From Tolumonas auensis DSM 9187 (GTDB lineage Bacteria; Pseudomonadota; Gammaproteobacteria; Enterobacterales; Aeromonadaceae): a stretch of DNA of 64,000 nt. Shown here piece after piece: positions 8,101-16,607 of this stretch. The notes beneath the pieces were generated by a model. It saw only the letters and a list, made by a program, of their open reading frames with translations. It made no database searches and was not told the origin of the DNA. The stretch lies in contig NC_012691.1 of NCBI RefSeq assembly GCF_000023065.1, positions 668,501 through 732,500 on the forward strand, read 5' to 3'. Numbering within the stretch: the stretch's first letter is position 1; each line of letters begins with the position of its first letter. A program made the position numbers and the translations under genes.

Positions 8101-11100
8101 TTATTTTTGTTTCTGTTCTTGTTCTTTCGCTTGCTGAGCCACTAATGCAGCTGCTTCTGCAGCGGCAATATTTTCCAGCGTCGCAGCAGCGGCTGCACCG
8201 GCAGCAGTGCCTGCAGTTACCGGATCAATGCTGACAACATCACCCCGTGCATTTTTCAACGTGACCTCGACCTGATTGAACGCGATATTGATGCCGTGTT
8301 CAGTAAACAGTTGGTCGATGCGGCGGTTCAGCTCGTCGAGTGCCGGGTTACGATCGCCCAGTTCACGGACAAAGAAGCGCATTTCATGATCCAGCGTGCT
8401 GGCTCCGAACGCGAGGAAAAAGACGGTTGGTTCCGGCTCTTTCATGACGCGCGGGTTCTCTGCGGCAGCCTGTAATAACAAGCGGCGGGTCAGATCCAGA
8501 TCGGAACCATAAGAAACGCCAATCCTTAATACCACACGGGTGACTGTATCACTCAAAGACCAGTTGATCAGACGCTCGGTCACAAATGCGCGGTTTGGAA
8601 TGATCACTTCTTTTCGGTCAAAGTCGGTGATCGTTGTGGCGCGGATACGGATCTTGTTTACCGTACCGGAGAAACCGGAAACGGTAATAGTGTCGCCAAT
8701 ACGAACCGGACGTTCGAACAGAATGATCAGACCGGATACGAAGTTAGCGAAGATCTCCTGTAAACCGAAACCCAGGCCCACAGATAACGCAGCAACCAGC
8801 CATTGTAATTTATTCCACTCCATACCGATGGTGGAAAGCGTGGCAATGGTACCGGTCGCTGTCAGCAGATAGGACAACATCGTGGTAACCGCGTATGAGG
8901 TCCCTTGTGCCAGCTGCAGGCGTGACAATACCAGTACTTCCAGCAAACCGGGTAAGTTGCGGGTCAGGATATAGGTCACGACCGCAATGAGGACGGCACC
9001 CAACAGATCCCGCAGGCTGACCGCTTCCAGTACAGCACCGCCGTCTGTACCCACGGTATGGTGCCAGAGCGTGATACTGTCCATATAGGCAATGACCGCC
9101 ACCAGGTCAGACCACAACCAGTAGAAGGCACCAGCGAATACCAACGTCAGGGTAACAGTGACCAGACGCAGAGTCTGTTCGTTGATCTGTTCCAGCGTAA
9201 TAGGTTTGTCATCGCTGACTTCAACACCTTCGGCATTTTCGTTGCGTTGCTGATTCTGACGTTTAGCCAGTGCACGGCGATAAGCCAGGCGACGGGCGGC
9301 AACTGACAGGCCGCGTAGTGCTGTTTCGTACAGTAACACCCAGACTGAAACCAGATAGAAACTGTCGATCAGACGGGCACTCAGTTTCAGCGCGGTGTAG
9401 TAGTAACCAAATACCAGTAAACCGATCAGTATCAGAGGTACAGCGCCAAAGGCCAGTGCAGAAATATTACGCCATAAACTGGTTTGCTGGTTATTTGGCC
9501 GTTTACGCACAGTGGTAAACAGTTCGAAAGATAACAGCAGCAAGCTGACCAGACAGATGATTTGTCCGAGCACATCGTTGGCTAAGCGGGACGGGTCTAA
9601 CTCACCCAGCGTTGCGATAAAAATCAGCGGCAGCAGGGTATACCAGATATTGCGTAATGCTTTACGCAGATGCGCAACCGTCAGGGCATCATGACCAAAA
9701 TGTTTTTGTGCCAGTCCATCCGGTTTCAGCATACGGCGCATCGAGCCGAAAGCCATATAGGCCAGCGCCATCCGGAAAGACAGTTCCCAGATAATCAATG
9801 GTGATGACAGACCGCTGAAGACCAGAGCCAGACCGGCACTCATGATCAACAGTGCGCCTGGGATGGTACGCAGGAGGACTAACAGAATCGCTTTCGGGGT
9901 GTGACTATGCGTATCTTTGCGTAACTGGCCGACATCTTTGGCCAGTGTTTCAAAGCGGGATTGTATCGTCTGGCGTTTCCAGAGCATGATGCCTGCGATA
10001 ATCAGCATCAGCAAAATAGCGGGTAATACTTTCAGCGAATTCTGCAGCCAGTTGTTCAGGTTGGCACTGATACTGACGGCTTGCCACTGTGCCATTAACG
10101 CACCCGGCAGCGCACTCAGCCACGCCATATCGAGAGGTTTGTTACTGCTGACCCAGAAGATCTGCTGCTGTAATGTGGATTGCAGCGATTTACTGACGCG
10201 TTCCAGTTGTTGCTGGTTGAGTTGCAGATTGATGGATAAATTCAGCTGCTGACCGAGCTGTTTATTCAATTGTTCCAGTAATTCGCGACGACCATCCAGT
10301 GTTTCATTCAGTATGGTCATCTGCTCTGCAGTCAGTATATCGCTGGTATTTTTTTCCAGCAGTTTCTGAATGTAATCATTACGCTGATACAACTGATCAC
10401 GCAGCTGGTTCACATCGAACTGGGCCAGACGCAGATCGGCGATCTGTTCTTCGGAACCGCGTACCAGATCCGAGTCCGGCAGCATCTGACGTTGCTGATA
10501 GAGGATCTTGGAAAGCAGCAGGCTGCCTTTCAGTACGGAGATCTGTTCATTCAGGTTTTGTTCTGTCTGGGTGGTGCGATCCAGCCAGTTTTTAACTTTG
10601 ATGTTTTCCTGTACCAGCGAGTTAACGCCCTGAGTCGCATCAATTAATTGCTGACTGAGTTGCTGATTCAGTCTCTGCTCTTTTTGAATAAAGGAGGGCA
10701 GTATTTGGGAATCGTCAGTCTGCGCAGTGCCGCTTTCTTCTACGGTTTTTTCGGTCAGTGTCAGACGTTTATTGCTGACCTGCTGTTGCAGTAGCTGTAC
10801 CCAGTTATTCAGTTGCGCAATCTGGGCGGTGAGGTAATCACGCTGCTTATTGTAGAGATCCTGCTGACTGGTATTGTTATCCAGATCTTTCTGACGTTGT
10901 TCCTGCTGCAGTTGCAACAGCGCCAGTTCGGTATTCAGTTTCACACGCAGTGACGGTGTGATTTCCCCGTTTTGTTTCAGACCACTCAGACGATTGCGGA
11001 TATCCTGCATGCGCTGGTAATCCTGACTCATCGTTGACTGAGCGCGTTCCGGCAGCGTTTGCAGGAAGGTTAACTGACTGTTGGCATTGCCAAGATCGTT

Positions 11101-11517
11101 CTGTGCACTCTGCAGCTGATTCAGCAGATCGGTAAGACGGCTGTCCAGCTGGGTTTGTGATAAACGGCTGATCTCTGCTTTCAGCTGTTCAGTATCCTGA
11201 ACATCATTTTTCTGCAGGAGTTCAAGCCGACGGCTGAATTCTTTCAGTCTGGCCGGTGTTCTGGTGAGCGATTGATCCTGATCTTTTACTTTGATCTTTT
11301 CTTTATCAATGGCGTCCAGAAGGGAAATGGTTTGTTCGATATCGTCTTTCTGTGCTTTTTCTGCAACGGTCAGCGTATCGCGTTTATTCAGGCTGGCCAG
11401 TTTGTTGTCCAGACTGGTTTTTGATGGTAACTCTGTTTGCTCGGCAGCAAAGAGTGCAGTACTGGTCAGAAGAAGCAATCCGGATAACAGAGTGCGGAGA
11501 ATTCGCTGTTTCTGCAT
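8101..11517 (-). CDS. mscK: MscK/KefA-type large mechanosensitive channel
   Basis: A 1138-residue inner-membrane channel (E. coli MscK 1120) that opens under membrane tension during hypo-osmotic shock. It has a signal peptide (first 24 residues, cleavage near LFAAEQ). A long periplasmic coiled-coil domain rich in Gln/Leu repeats spans about residues 30-470. Several transmembrane helices follow from about 490. The MscS pore and beta domain begins at GLGFGLQEIFANFVSG, followed by FERPVRIGDT and IPNRAFVTERLINWS. The C-terminal domain matches MscK (FGASTLDHEMRFFVREL) rather than MscM. An extra Ala/Glu/Gln/Lys-rich tail of about 50 residues ends in KEQEQKQK. It is transcribed toward pdxH and lies downstream of pykF on the same strand. 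Confidence 0.88.
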   Translation of the reverse strand: MQKQRILRTLLSGLLLLTSTALFAAEQTELPSKTSLDNKLASLNKRDTLTVAEKAQKDDIEQTISLLDAIDKEKIKVKDQDQSLTRTPARLKEFSRRLELLQKNDVQDTEQLKAEISRLSQTQLDSRLTDLLNQLQSAQNDLGNANSQLTFLQTLPERAQSTMSQDYQRMQDIRNRLSGLKQNGEITPSLRVKLNTELALLQLQQEQRQKDLDNNTSQQDLYNKQRDYLTAQIAQLNNWVQLLQQQVSNKRLTLTEKTVEESGTAQTDDSQILPSFIQKEQRLNQQLSQQLIDATQGVNSLVQENIKVKNWLDRTTQTEQNLNEQISVLKGSLLLSKILYQQRQMLPDSDLVRGSEEQIADLRLAQFDVNQLRDQLYQRNDYIQKLLEKNTSDILTAEQMTILNETLDGRRELLEQLNKQLGQQLNLSINLQLNQQQLERVSKSLQSTLQQQIFWVSSNKPLDMAWLSALPGALMAQWQAVSISANLNNWLQNSLKVLPAILLMLIIAGIMLWKRQTIQSRFETLAKDVGQLRKDTHSHTPKAILLVLLRTIPGALLIMSAGLALVFSGLSSPLIIWELSFRMALAYMAFGSMRRMLKPDGLAQKHFGHDALTVAHLRKALRNIWYTLLPLIFIATLGELDPSRLANDVLGQIICLVSLLLLSFELFTTVRKRPNNQQTSLWRNISALAFGAVPLILIGLLVFGYYYTALKLSARLIDSFYLVSVWVLLYETALRGLSVAARRLAYRRALAKRQNQQRNENAEGVEVSDDKPITLEQINEQTLRLVTVTLTLVFAGAFYWLWSDLVAVIAYMDSITLWHHTVGTDGGAVLEAVSLRDLLGAVLIAVVTYILTRNLPGLLEVLVLSRLQLAQGTSYAVTTMLSYLLTATGTIATLSTIGMEWNKLQWLVAALSVGLGFGLQEIFANFVSGLIILFERPVRIGDTITVSGFSGTVNKIRIRATTITDFDRKEVIIPNRAFVTERLINWSLSDTVTRVVLRIGVSYGSDLDLTRRLLLQAAAENPRVMKEPEPTVFFLAFGASTLDHEMRFFVRELGDRNPALDELNRRIDQLFTEHGINIAFNQVEVTLKNARGDVVSIDPVTAGTAAGAAAAATLENIAAAEAAALVAQQAKEQEQKQK

Positions 11518-11632
11518 ATGCTGTGTTCACCGTTAGTTATGTGTTGTGTCAATGTTGGCAAGAGGTAAGCAGCTTGCACTTAATCAGCGAGAGGATATAG
11601 CAAAACGGGAGCTGACGCACAAAAAAGCTGAT

Positions 11633-11665
11633 AAAAAAACGCCGGCTCCCCAAGGGAACCGGCGT
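11633..11665 (-). terminator. rho-independent terminator of pykF
   Basis: A GC-rich stem (ACGCCGG.CTCCC with GGGA.A.CCGGCGT) lies 28 bases past the pykF stop. On the minus strand it is followed by seven T. Confidence 0.85.
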
Positions 11666-11692
11666 TCGATTTTACTGTTTCGGTCTGATGAA

Positions 11693-13105
11693 TTACAGAA
11701 CGTGAACAGAAGAAGTGTTGGTTGTGCCGCTTGGTACCAGAGCGCCGGAAACCATCACTACGATGTCACCTTTAGCTGCCAGACCTGACTGCAGTGCCAG
11801 TTCTTTACCCTGTACATAGAAAGCGTCGGTAGAGTCCAGTTTTTCAACCAGAACCGGAGTTACGCCTTTAGACAGAACCAGCTGCTGAGCAGTTTTAGCG
11901 TTAGAAGTCAGTGCCAGGATGTTCGCTTTAGGGAAGTATTTACGAACTGCGCGCGCTGATTTACCACCTTCAGTAGCAACAACGATCAGTGGAGCTTCCA
12001 GTTTCTCGGTAGTTTCTACTGCACCGCGGCATACTGCTTCGGTGATGCTCTTACGATCGTTAGCGTTTTCGATAGCCAGGTTAGAAGGCATAACCGGGTC
12101 AGTACGGCCACAGATAGTTGCCATGATAGAAACAGCGTTCAGTGGGAATTTACCCTTAGCTGATTCACCTGACAGCATAACTGCATCGGTACCGTCCAGG
12201 ATCGCGTTCGCAACGTCACCAGCTTCAGCGCGGGTAGGACGTGGGTTTTTGATCATGGAGTCCAGCATCTGAGTTGCAGTGATAACTGGTTTGCGTGCTT
12301 TGTTACATTTCTGGATCATCATCTTCTGAGCGAAGATAACTTCTTCAACCGGGATTTCTACGCCCAGGTCGCCACGGGCAACCATGATACCGTCAGAAAC
12401 TTCCAGGATTTCGTCGAAGTTGTCCAGACCTTCCTGGTTTTCGATTTTAGAGATGATCTGGATGTTTTCGCCACCGTGTGCTTTCAGGTGGTCACGGATA
12501 GCCAGAACGTCTTCTTTCTTACGGATGAAAGAAGCAGCGATGAAGTCAACGCCTTGTTCGCAACCGAATACCAGGTCAGCTTTGTCTTTTTCAGCCAGTG
12601 CTGGCAGTTTGATAGAAACGCCTGGCAGGTTAACACCTTTGTTTTCACCCAGGTCGCCGTTGTTCATCACTTTACATACTACTTCGGTATCAGTAGTAGA
12701 GATAACTTCCATACCGATCAGACCGTCGTCAACCAGTACAGTGTTACCAGCAACCAGGTCTTTAGCGAAGCCTTCGTAAGTCACAGCAACACGTTCAGTG
12801 TTACCAACTACAGTTTTGTCTGTAGTGAAAGTGAAGGTCTGGCCAGCAACCAGAGATACGTCGTTACCGCCTTCCAGTTTGATAGTACGGATTTCCGGGC
12901 CTTTGGTGTCCAGCAGGATAGCTACTTTTTTGCCAGTTTCAGCACAGATTTCACGTACAGTCTTGATACGACCACCGTGCTCTTCAAAGTCACCGTGAGA
13001 GAAGTTCAGACGCATTACGTTCATGCCTGCTTCAATCATTTTAGCCATTACAGCTTTTGGCTCAGACTTAGGACCGATGGTACATACGATCTTGGTTTTT
13101 TTCAT
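11693..13105 (-). CDS. pykF: pyruvate kinase I
   Basis: A 470-residue glycolytic enzyme converting phosphoenolpyruvate and ADP to pyruvate and ATP; the length equals that of E. coli PykF. It begins [15 protein letters not shown] and carries [17 protein letters not shown], the active-site segment around [10 protein letters not shown], and [12 protein letters not shown]. The C-terminal allosteric domain ends in [12 protein letters not shown], the PykF rather than PykA form, so activation by fructose 1,6-bisphosphate is expected. The frame is open upstream to 13246, but MKK at 13105 is the family start. It is divergent from nifB across a 364-base regulatory gap. Confidence 0.96.
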   Translation of the reverse strand: MKKTKIVCTIGPKSEPKAVMAKMIEAGMNVMRLNFSHGDFEEHGGRIKTVREICAETGKKVAILLDTKGPEIRTIKLEGGNDVSLVAGQTFTFTTDKTVVGNTERVAVTYEGFAKDLVAGNTVLVDDGLIGMEVISTTDTEVVCKVMNNGDLGENKGVNLPGVSIKLPALAEKDKADLVFGCEQGVDFIAASFIRKKEDVLAIRDHLKAHGGENIQIISKIENQEGLDNFDEILEVSDGIMVARGDLGVEIPVEEVIFAQKMMIQKCNKARKPVITATQMLDSMIKNPRPTRAEAGDVANAILDGTDAVMLSGESAKGKFPLNAVSIMATICGRTDPVMPSNLAIENANDRKSITEAVCRGAVETTEKLEAPLIVVATEGGKSARAVRKYFPKANILALTSNAKTAQQLVLSKGVTPVLVEKLDSTDAFYVQGKELALQSGLAAKGDIVVMVSGALVPSGTTNTSSVHVL

Positions 13106-13301
13106 GGAAGGATAACTCCAACAGTTCAGGGATATAAAACGGGTATAACGATAAGTTGCGCGCATTATACAGGGAATAATGACATTTGATGATGTCTGAA
13201 ACGATTTTTCAGTGTTTTCCTGATCTAACACAATAGATCTGAGCAAATGCCCTGAAATTTGGCTAAACCGAATTAGCTAATCTGAAGATCCTACTGAATT
13301 A

Positions 13302-13317
13302 TGTGCGCTTTATCACA
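13302..13317 (+). promoter_or_regulatory. NifA upstream activating sequence TGT-N10-ACA
   Basis: TGTGCGCTTTATCACA fits the NifA consensus TGT-N10-ACA exactly. It lies about 97 bases ahead of the -24 element of the candidate sigma-54 promoter, within the usual activator range. A second, imperfect copy with 11-base spacing is at 13341-13357. Confidence 0.65.
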
Positions 13318-13411
13318 TTGTCGTTTGTGTGTGGCATATCTGTCGTATCTTGCTACAGTCTTTGTTGATTAAAAAACCTTGTTTTTCAATGAATTAAATT
13401 AAATGTGATCT

Positions 13412-13428
13412 CCGGAGTGATGTTTGCA
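13412..13428 (+). promoter_or_regulatory. sigma-54 (-24/-12) promoter of nifB
   Basis: CCGGAGTGATGTTTGCA has GG (13414-13415) and GC (13426-13427) separated by exactly 10 bases, with TTTGCA at -12. The -24 block is weaker than TGGCAC. Transcription would start near 13439, about 30 bases before the nifB ATG. Confidence 0.6.
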
Positions 13429-13469
13429 TCATTCAGTACAAAGACTGGGTGAGATAAGGCAGATATAAC

Positions 13470-14900
13470 ATGACGGATAATAAACTGGTAATGCAACAGA
13501 AGTGTGACAGCCAACAGAAAGGACATGGTTGTGGTGGATCACACAATGCGGCTGGTTTTTCCATGGCACAGGCGGAAAAGGTAGCTCACCATCCTTGCTA
13601 TTCACCCAGTGCTCATCACAAATATGCCCGTATGCATCTGGCGGTAGCACCGGCCTGCAATGTGCAGTGTCATTACTGTAACCGTAAATACGATTGTTCT
13701 AATGAATCCCGTCCGGGGGTGGTTTCTGAATTGCTGAATGTAGAACAGGCGTTGCAGAAAGCCCGTGCCGTGGCTGCCGCGATCCCGCAACTTTCAGTGA
13801 TTGGCATTGCCGGCCCCGGCGATCCACTGGCTAACCAGACCCGTACTTTTGATACGCTGGAAGGGTTACGTTCTGCATTACCCGATGTGAAGTTGTGTGT
13901 ATCGACCAATGGTCTGGCGTTGCCGCAGTCGGTCGATTCACTGGTTGAACTGGGTGTGGATCATGTCACCATCACCATGAATGCGATTGATGCGCATGTG
14001 TCTGCCGGGATCTACGACTGGATCTATTTTGATGGCGTACGTTACCGCGGTAAAGAAGGCGCGCAGATCCTGATCGATCAGCAGATCGAAGGGATGCGTA
14101 AGCTGATGGAAAACGGCGTGCTGGTAAAGATCAATTCGGTATTGATCCCCGGTGTTAACGATTTGCATCTGTCGGAAGTCAGTCATGCGATCCGTGATAT
14201 GGGCGCATTCCTGCACAATATTATGCCGTTAATTTCTAAACCGGAGCATGGTACGCATTACGGTTTGAGTGGTCAGCGTGAACCGACGCCTGAAGAAGTC
14301 GCCCAGGTGCGTGAACGCAGTGGTGTGTTCATGCCGCAGATGGCGCACTGTCAGCAATGTCGCGCTGATGCGGTAGGGATGCTGGGCGAAGATCGCAGTC
14401 AGGAATTTAACCTCAGCTCATTGTCAGAGCAGAAAAAGGATTATTCGGCAGTGATGCAGCAACGTACTAAAGTGCAGGCTGCAATTGCCAGTGCCGGTGC
14501 GTCTGATGATGACGATGCCCGTCTGGTTGCCGTCGCAACTCAGCAAGGGCAGGTGATTGATCAGCATTTTGGTCATGCGAAACGATTCCATATCTACAGT
14601 ATCAGCAGTGAAGGTGTGACGCTGGTTGGTGAACGGCATGTCGCGCAATATTGTCAGGGTCAGACGGAATGTGATGATCACGACGATGTGATGGCGGACA
14701 CACTGAATTTGCTGGCCGATATGGATGCCGTATTCTGCTCCCGGTTAGGACTGGGCCCATGGCAAAAACTGGAAACGGCCGGGGTTCAGCCGGTAGTGGA
14801 TTATGCCTGGCAGCCAATCCGTGAAGCCTTGTCTGCATGGTGGCAGCAACAGCCGAAAGGCCGGAGTGAGGTGAAATTACACGTACGCGGAGTGGCGTAA
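13470..14900 (+). CDS. nifB: nitrogenase FeMo-cofactor biosynthesis radical SAM protein NifB
   Basis: A 476-residue radical SAM enzyme that fuses two 4Fe-4S units and inserts carbide to make NifB-co, the core of the nitrogenase active-site cluster. The SAM cluster motif is C63-NVQ-C67-HY-C70, preceded by the HPCYSPSAHHKYARMHL signature. GIAGPGDPLAN and SVLIPGVNDLHL are further NifB segments. The last 130 residues, from about LVAVATQQGQVIDQHFGHA, form a NifX/NafY-type cofactor-binding domain, giving the two-domain form typical of proteobacteria. It is the first gene of a nifB-fdx-nifQ operon; its TAA overlaps the ferredoxin ATG by one base. A NifA site and sigma-54 promoter lie upstream. Confidence 0.97.
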   Translation: MTDNKLVMQQKCDSQQKGHGCGGSHNAAGFSMAQAEKVAHHPCYSPSAHHKYARMHLAVAPACNVQCHYCNRKYDCSNESRPGVVSELLNVEQALQKARAVAAAIPQLSVIGIAGPGDPLANQTRTFDTLEGLRSALPDVKLCVSTNGLALPQSVDSLVELGVDHVTITMNAIDAHVSAGIYDWIYFDGVRYRGKEGAQILIDQQIEGMRKLMENGVLVKINSVLIPGVNDLHLSEVSHAIRDMGAFLHNIMPLISKPEHGTHYGLSGQREPTPEEVAQVRERSGVFMPQMAHCQQCRADAVGMLGEDRSQEFNLSSLSEQKKDYSAVMQQRTKVQAAIASAGASDDDDARLVAVATQQGQVIDQHFGHAKRFHIYSISSEGVTLVGERHVAQYCQGQTECDDHDDVMADTLNLLADMDAVFCSRLGLGPWQKLETAGVQPVVDYAWQPIREALSAWWQQQPKGRSEVKLHVRGVA

Positions 14901-15106
14901 TGAGCTGCGCGATCACGGAAAAATGTGTCGGCTGTTTCAGCTGCATTGAGGTTTGTCCGAAACGGGCGATCCGTGAACAGGACAGAATATTTACGATCTC
15001 GGCTAAACGCTGCAATGAATGCAAAGGACATACTGTCGGACCGCGTTGTATCCAGATCTGTCCGGTTGAAGGAGCAATTTATTATGAACCAGGCCATCCG
15101 GAGTGA
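14900..15106 (+). CDS. fdxN: FdxN-type 2[4Fe-4S] ferredoxin of the nifB operon
   Basis: A 68-residue dicluster ferredoxin. Cluster one is C9-x2-C12-x2-C15-x3-C19. Cluster two is C38-x2-C41-x8-C50-x3-C54, the wide spacing seen in nif-associated FdxN proteins. FdxN-type ferredoxins supply electrons for NifB during cofactor synthesis. Its ATG overlaps the nifB stop (TAATG), and nifQ starts inside its 3' end, so translation of all three is coupled. It is short and easily missed, but the cysteine pattern leaves little doubt. Confidence 0.9.
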   Translation: MSCAITEKCVGCFSCIEVCPKRAIREQDRIFTISAKRCNECKGHTVGPRCIQICPVEGAIYYEPGHPE

Positions 15107-15656
15107 TATGCCGTTACAGGCTTCATTACTGACTGCTGCAGCACCCTGTTCACCGCAGGAATGGCTGACGCAGTTGGTCTGGCGGTTTCAGACAGGGATC
15201 AGTCAGCTACCCAGATATATGGGATTAGGTGCTGAGCCGTATCAGCAACTGTTAGTCACCTGTAATGTTCCGTCTGCGGTGATTGGTTTATTACAGCACC
15301 AGCGACAGACGTTGCTTTCTGAACTGTTAGCGATGCGTGAGCAGGAGTGTCAGGAACTGGAACAGTGGTTATCTGATTATCTGCTGCCTGATGCCGCGCC
15401 GATGGCCCGGATCATTGCGGTAGCGAGCATGGGGTACAACCACTTGTGGCAGGATCTGGGGCTGGACACACGGCAAAGTCTGCGTGAACTGATGCAATGT
15501 TGTTTTCCTGATTTAGTGCAGATGAACAGCCAGAATATGCGCTGGAAAAAATTCTTCTATCGTCAGCAATGTGCTCTGGGTGGAAACTATGTTTGCCGCT
15601 CACCCAGTTGTGATGAGTGTGTGGAGCGCGAGGGGTGTTTTGCGCCGGAAGAGTGA
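15084..15656 (+). CDS. nifQ: NifQ, molybdenum donor for FeMo-cofactor
   Basis: A 190-residue protein with the NifQ signature C171-x4-C176-x2-C179-x5-C185 near the C-terminus. This binds the Mo-Fe-S cluster from which molybdenum is passed to NifEN/NifH. The chosen ATG has GAAGGAG nine bases upstream and lies 23 bases inside the ferredoxin gene. An alternative ATG at 15108, directly after the ferredoxin stop, also has a GGAG close by and would give 182 residues. It is last in the nifB-fdx-nifQ operon. The rest of the nif regulon must be elsewhere. Confidence 0.92.
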   Translation: MNQAIRSDMPLQASLLTAAAPCSPQEWLTQLVWRFQTGISQLPRYMGLGAEPYQQLLVTCNVPSAVIGLLQHQRQTLLSELLAMREQECQELEQWLSDYLLPDAAPMARIIAVASMGYNHLWQDLGLDTRQSLRELMQCCFPDLVQMNSQNMRWKKFFYRQQCALGGNYVCRSPSCDECVEREGCFAPEE

Positions 15657-15704
15657 AAGTAGTGCTAGAATCGGACTCAGTTTTCTGATTTCACGGAGAT
15701 AGTG

Positions 15705-16331
15705 ATGCTGAGTCCGGATACCTTTCTGTTATTTCTTACTGCCTCTTTACTGCTTTGCCTCGCACCTGGCCCGGATAATATTTTTGTGCTTACGCAGGCA
15801 ATGCTCCGTGGCACGGCATCCGGCATCCTGGTGACGCTGGGATTATGCACGGGGTTGCTGGTGCACACGTCGGCGGTGGCACTGGGGGTTGCGGTCATTT
15901 TTCAAGAGTCGCTGCTGGCATTTACCATTCTCAAACTTTGCGGCGCTGCATATCTGCTTTATCTGGCGTGGGGTGCATTCCGGGCCGGTGCCAGTGGGCT
16001 GGGTACAGTGAATGCGGTATCACTGGATAAGCTGGCACTCTACCGGCGTGGTATTGTCATGAATATCACCAATCCAAAAGTCTCCATCTTCTTTCTGGCG
16101 TTTTTGCCGCAATTTACCAATCCGGCCAGTGGTCATCTGACACTTCAGTTGCTCGAGCTGGGGGCGGTATTTATTGTTTGTACCTTGCTGGTCTTTGGTC
16201 TGATCAGTGTTCTGGCCGGGAAACTGGGCAGCTGGTTCAGTCAGAGCCCGAAAGCCGAGGTTGTTATGAACCGGATTGCGGGCAGTGTCTTCGCTGCTCT
16301 GGCCGTAAAGCTGGCACTGACGCAAAGATGA
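15705..16331 (+). CDS. LysE/RhtB-family amino-acid exporter
   Basis: A 208-residue integral membrane protein with about six hydrophobic segments. The N-terminal family signature is CLAPGPDNIFVLTQAMLRG, and the conserved mid-protein motif is NITNPKVSIFFLAFLPQF. Members export homoserine, threonine, leucine or lysine; the substrate is not evident here. GGAG at 15695 favours the ATG at 15705 over the GTG three bases earlier. The gene follows nifQ by 48 bases and may receive read-through, but it has no known nif role. A weak GGGAAA/TTTCCC hairpin follows. Confidence 0.88.
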   Translation: MLSPDTFLLFLTASLLLCLAPGPDNIFVLTQAMLRGTASGILVTLGLCTGLLVHTSAVALGVAVIFQESLLAFTILKLCGAAYLLYLAWGAFRAGASGLGTVNAVSLDKLALYRRGIVMNITNPKVSIFFLAFLPQFTNPASGHLTLQLLELGAVFIVCTLLVFGLISVLAGKLGSWFSQSPKAEVVMNRIAGSVFAALAVKLALTQR

Positions 16332-16607
16332 ACTGATTTCCGGGGAAAGGTGCTGCTGTTTCCCTTGGTTTTCTTTGCCTGATTTCGCTTCTTATTAGCA
16401 TAAAATATCGGATTGTGGTCGGTAATGGCTCCGATGTGACCATTTTTGCATATTCTGTGCTTTATTCTGCCTTAAAGCTCACGTATGCTTGCACCCCTTT
16501 TTCAGGTCTTTATGTTGTTCGCTGCCATGGATGGTTCATGCGCTCCGGCATGGTTTGTTATCTGACAGGAAGTCAGAGCTGACAAGCCGTTGTAAGTGGA
16601 GTTAATT

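Larger units (their letters stand above)
13106..13469. other. divergent intergenic region pykF/nifB
   Basis: This 364-base AT-rich gap holds the pykF promoter on its left side and the nitrogen-fixation control sites (NifA box at 13302, sigma-54 promoter at 13412) on its right. No further gene is visible. Confidence 0.7.

Noticed and set aside
13630-13650. ops-like GGCGGTAGCAC inside nifB
   Set aside because: It lies within coding sequence (LAVAP codons), lacks the T at the end of the ops consensus, and nifB is not an RfaH-type long envelope operon.
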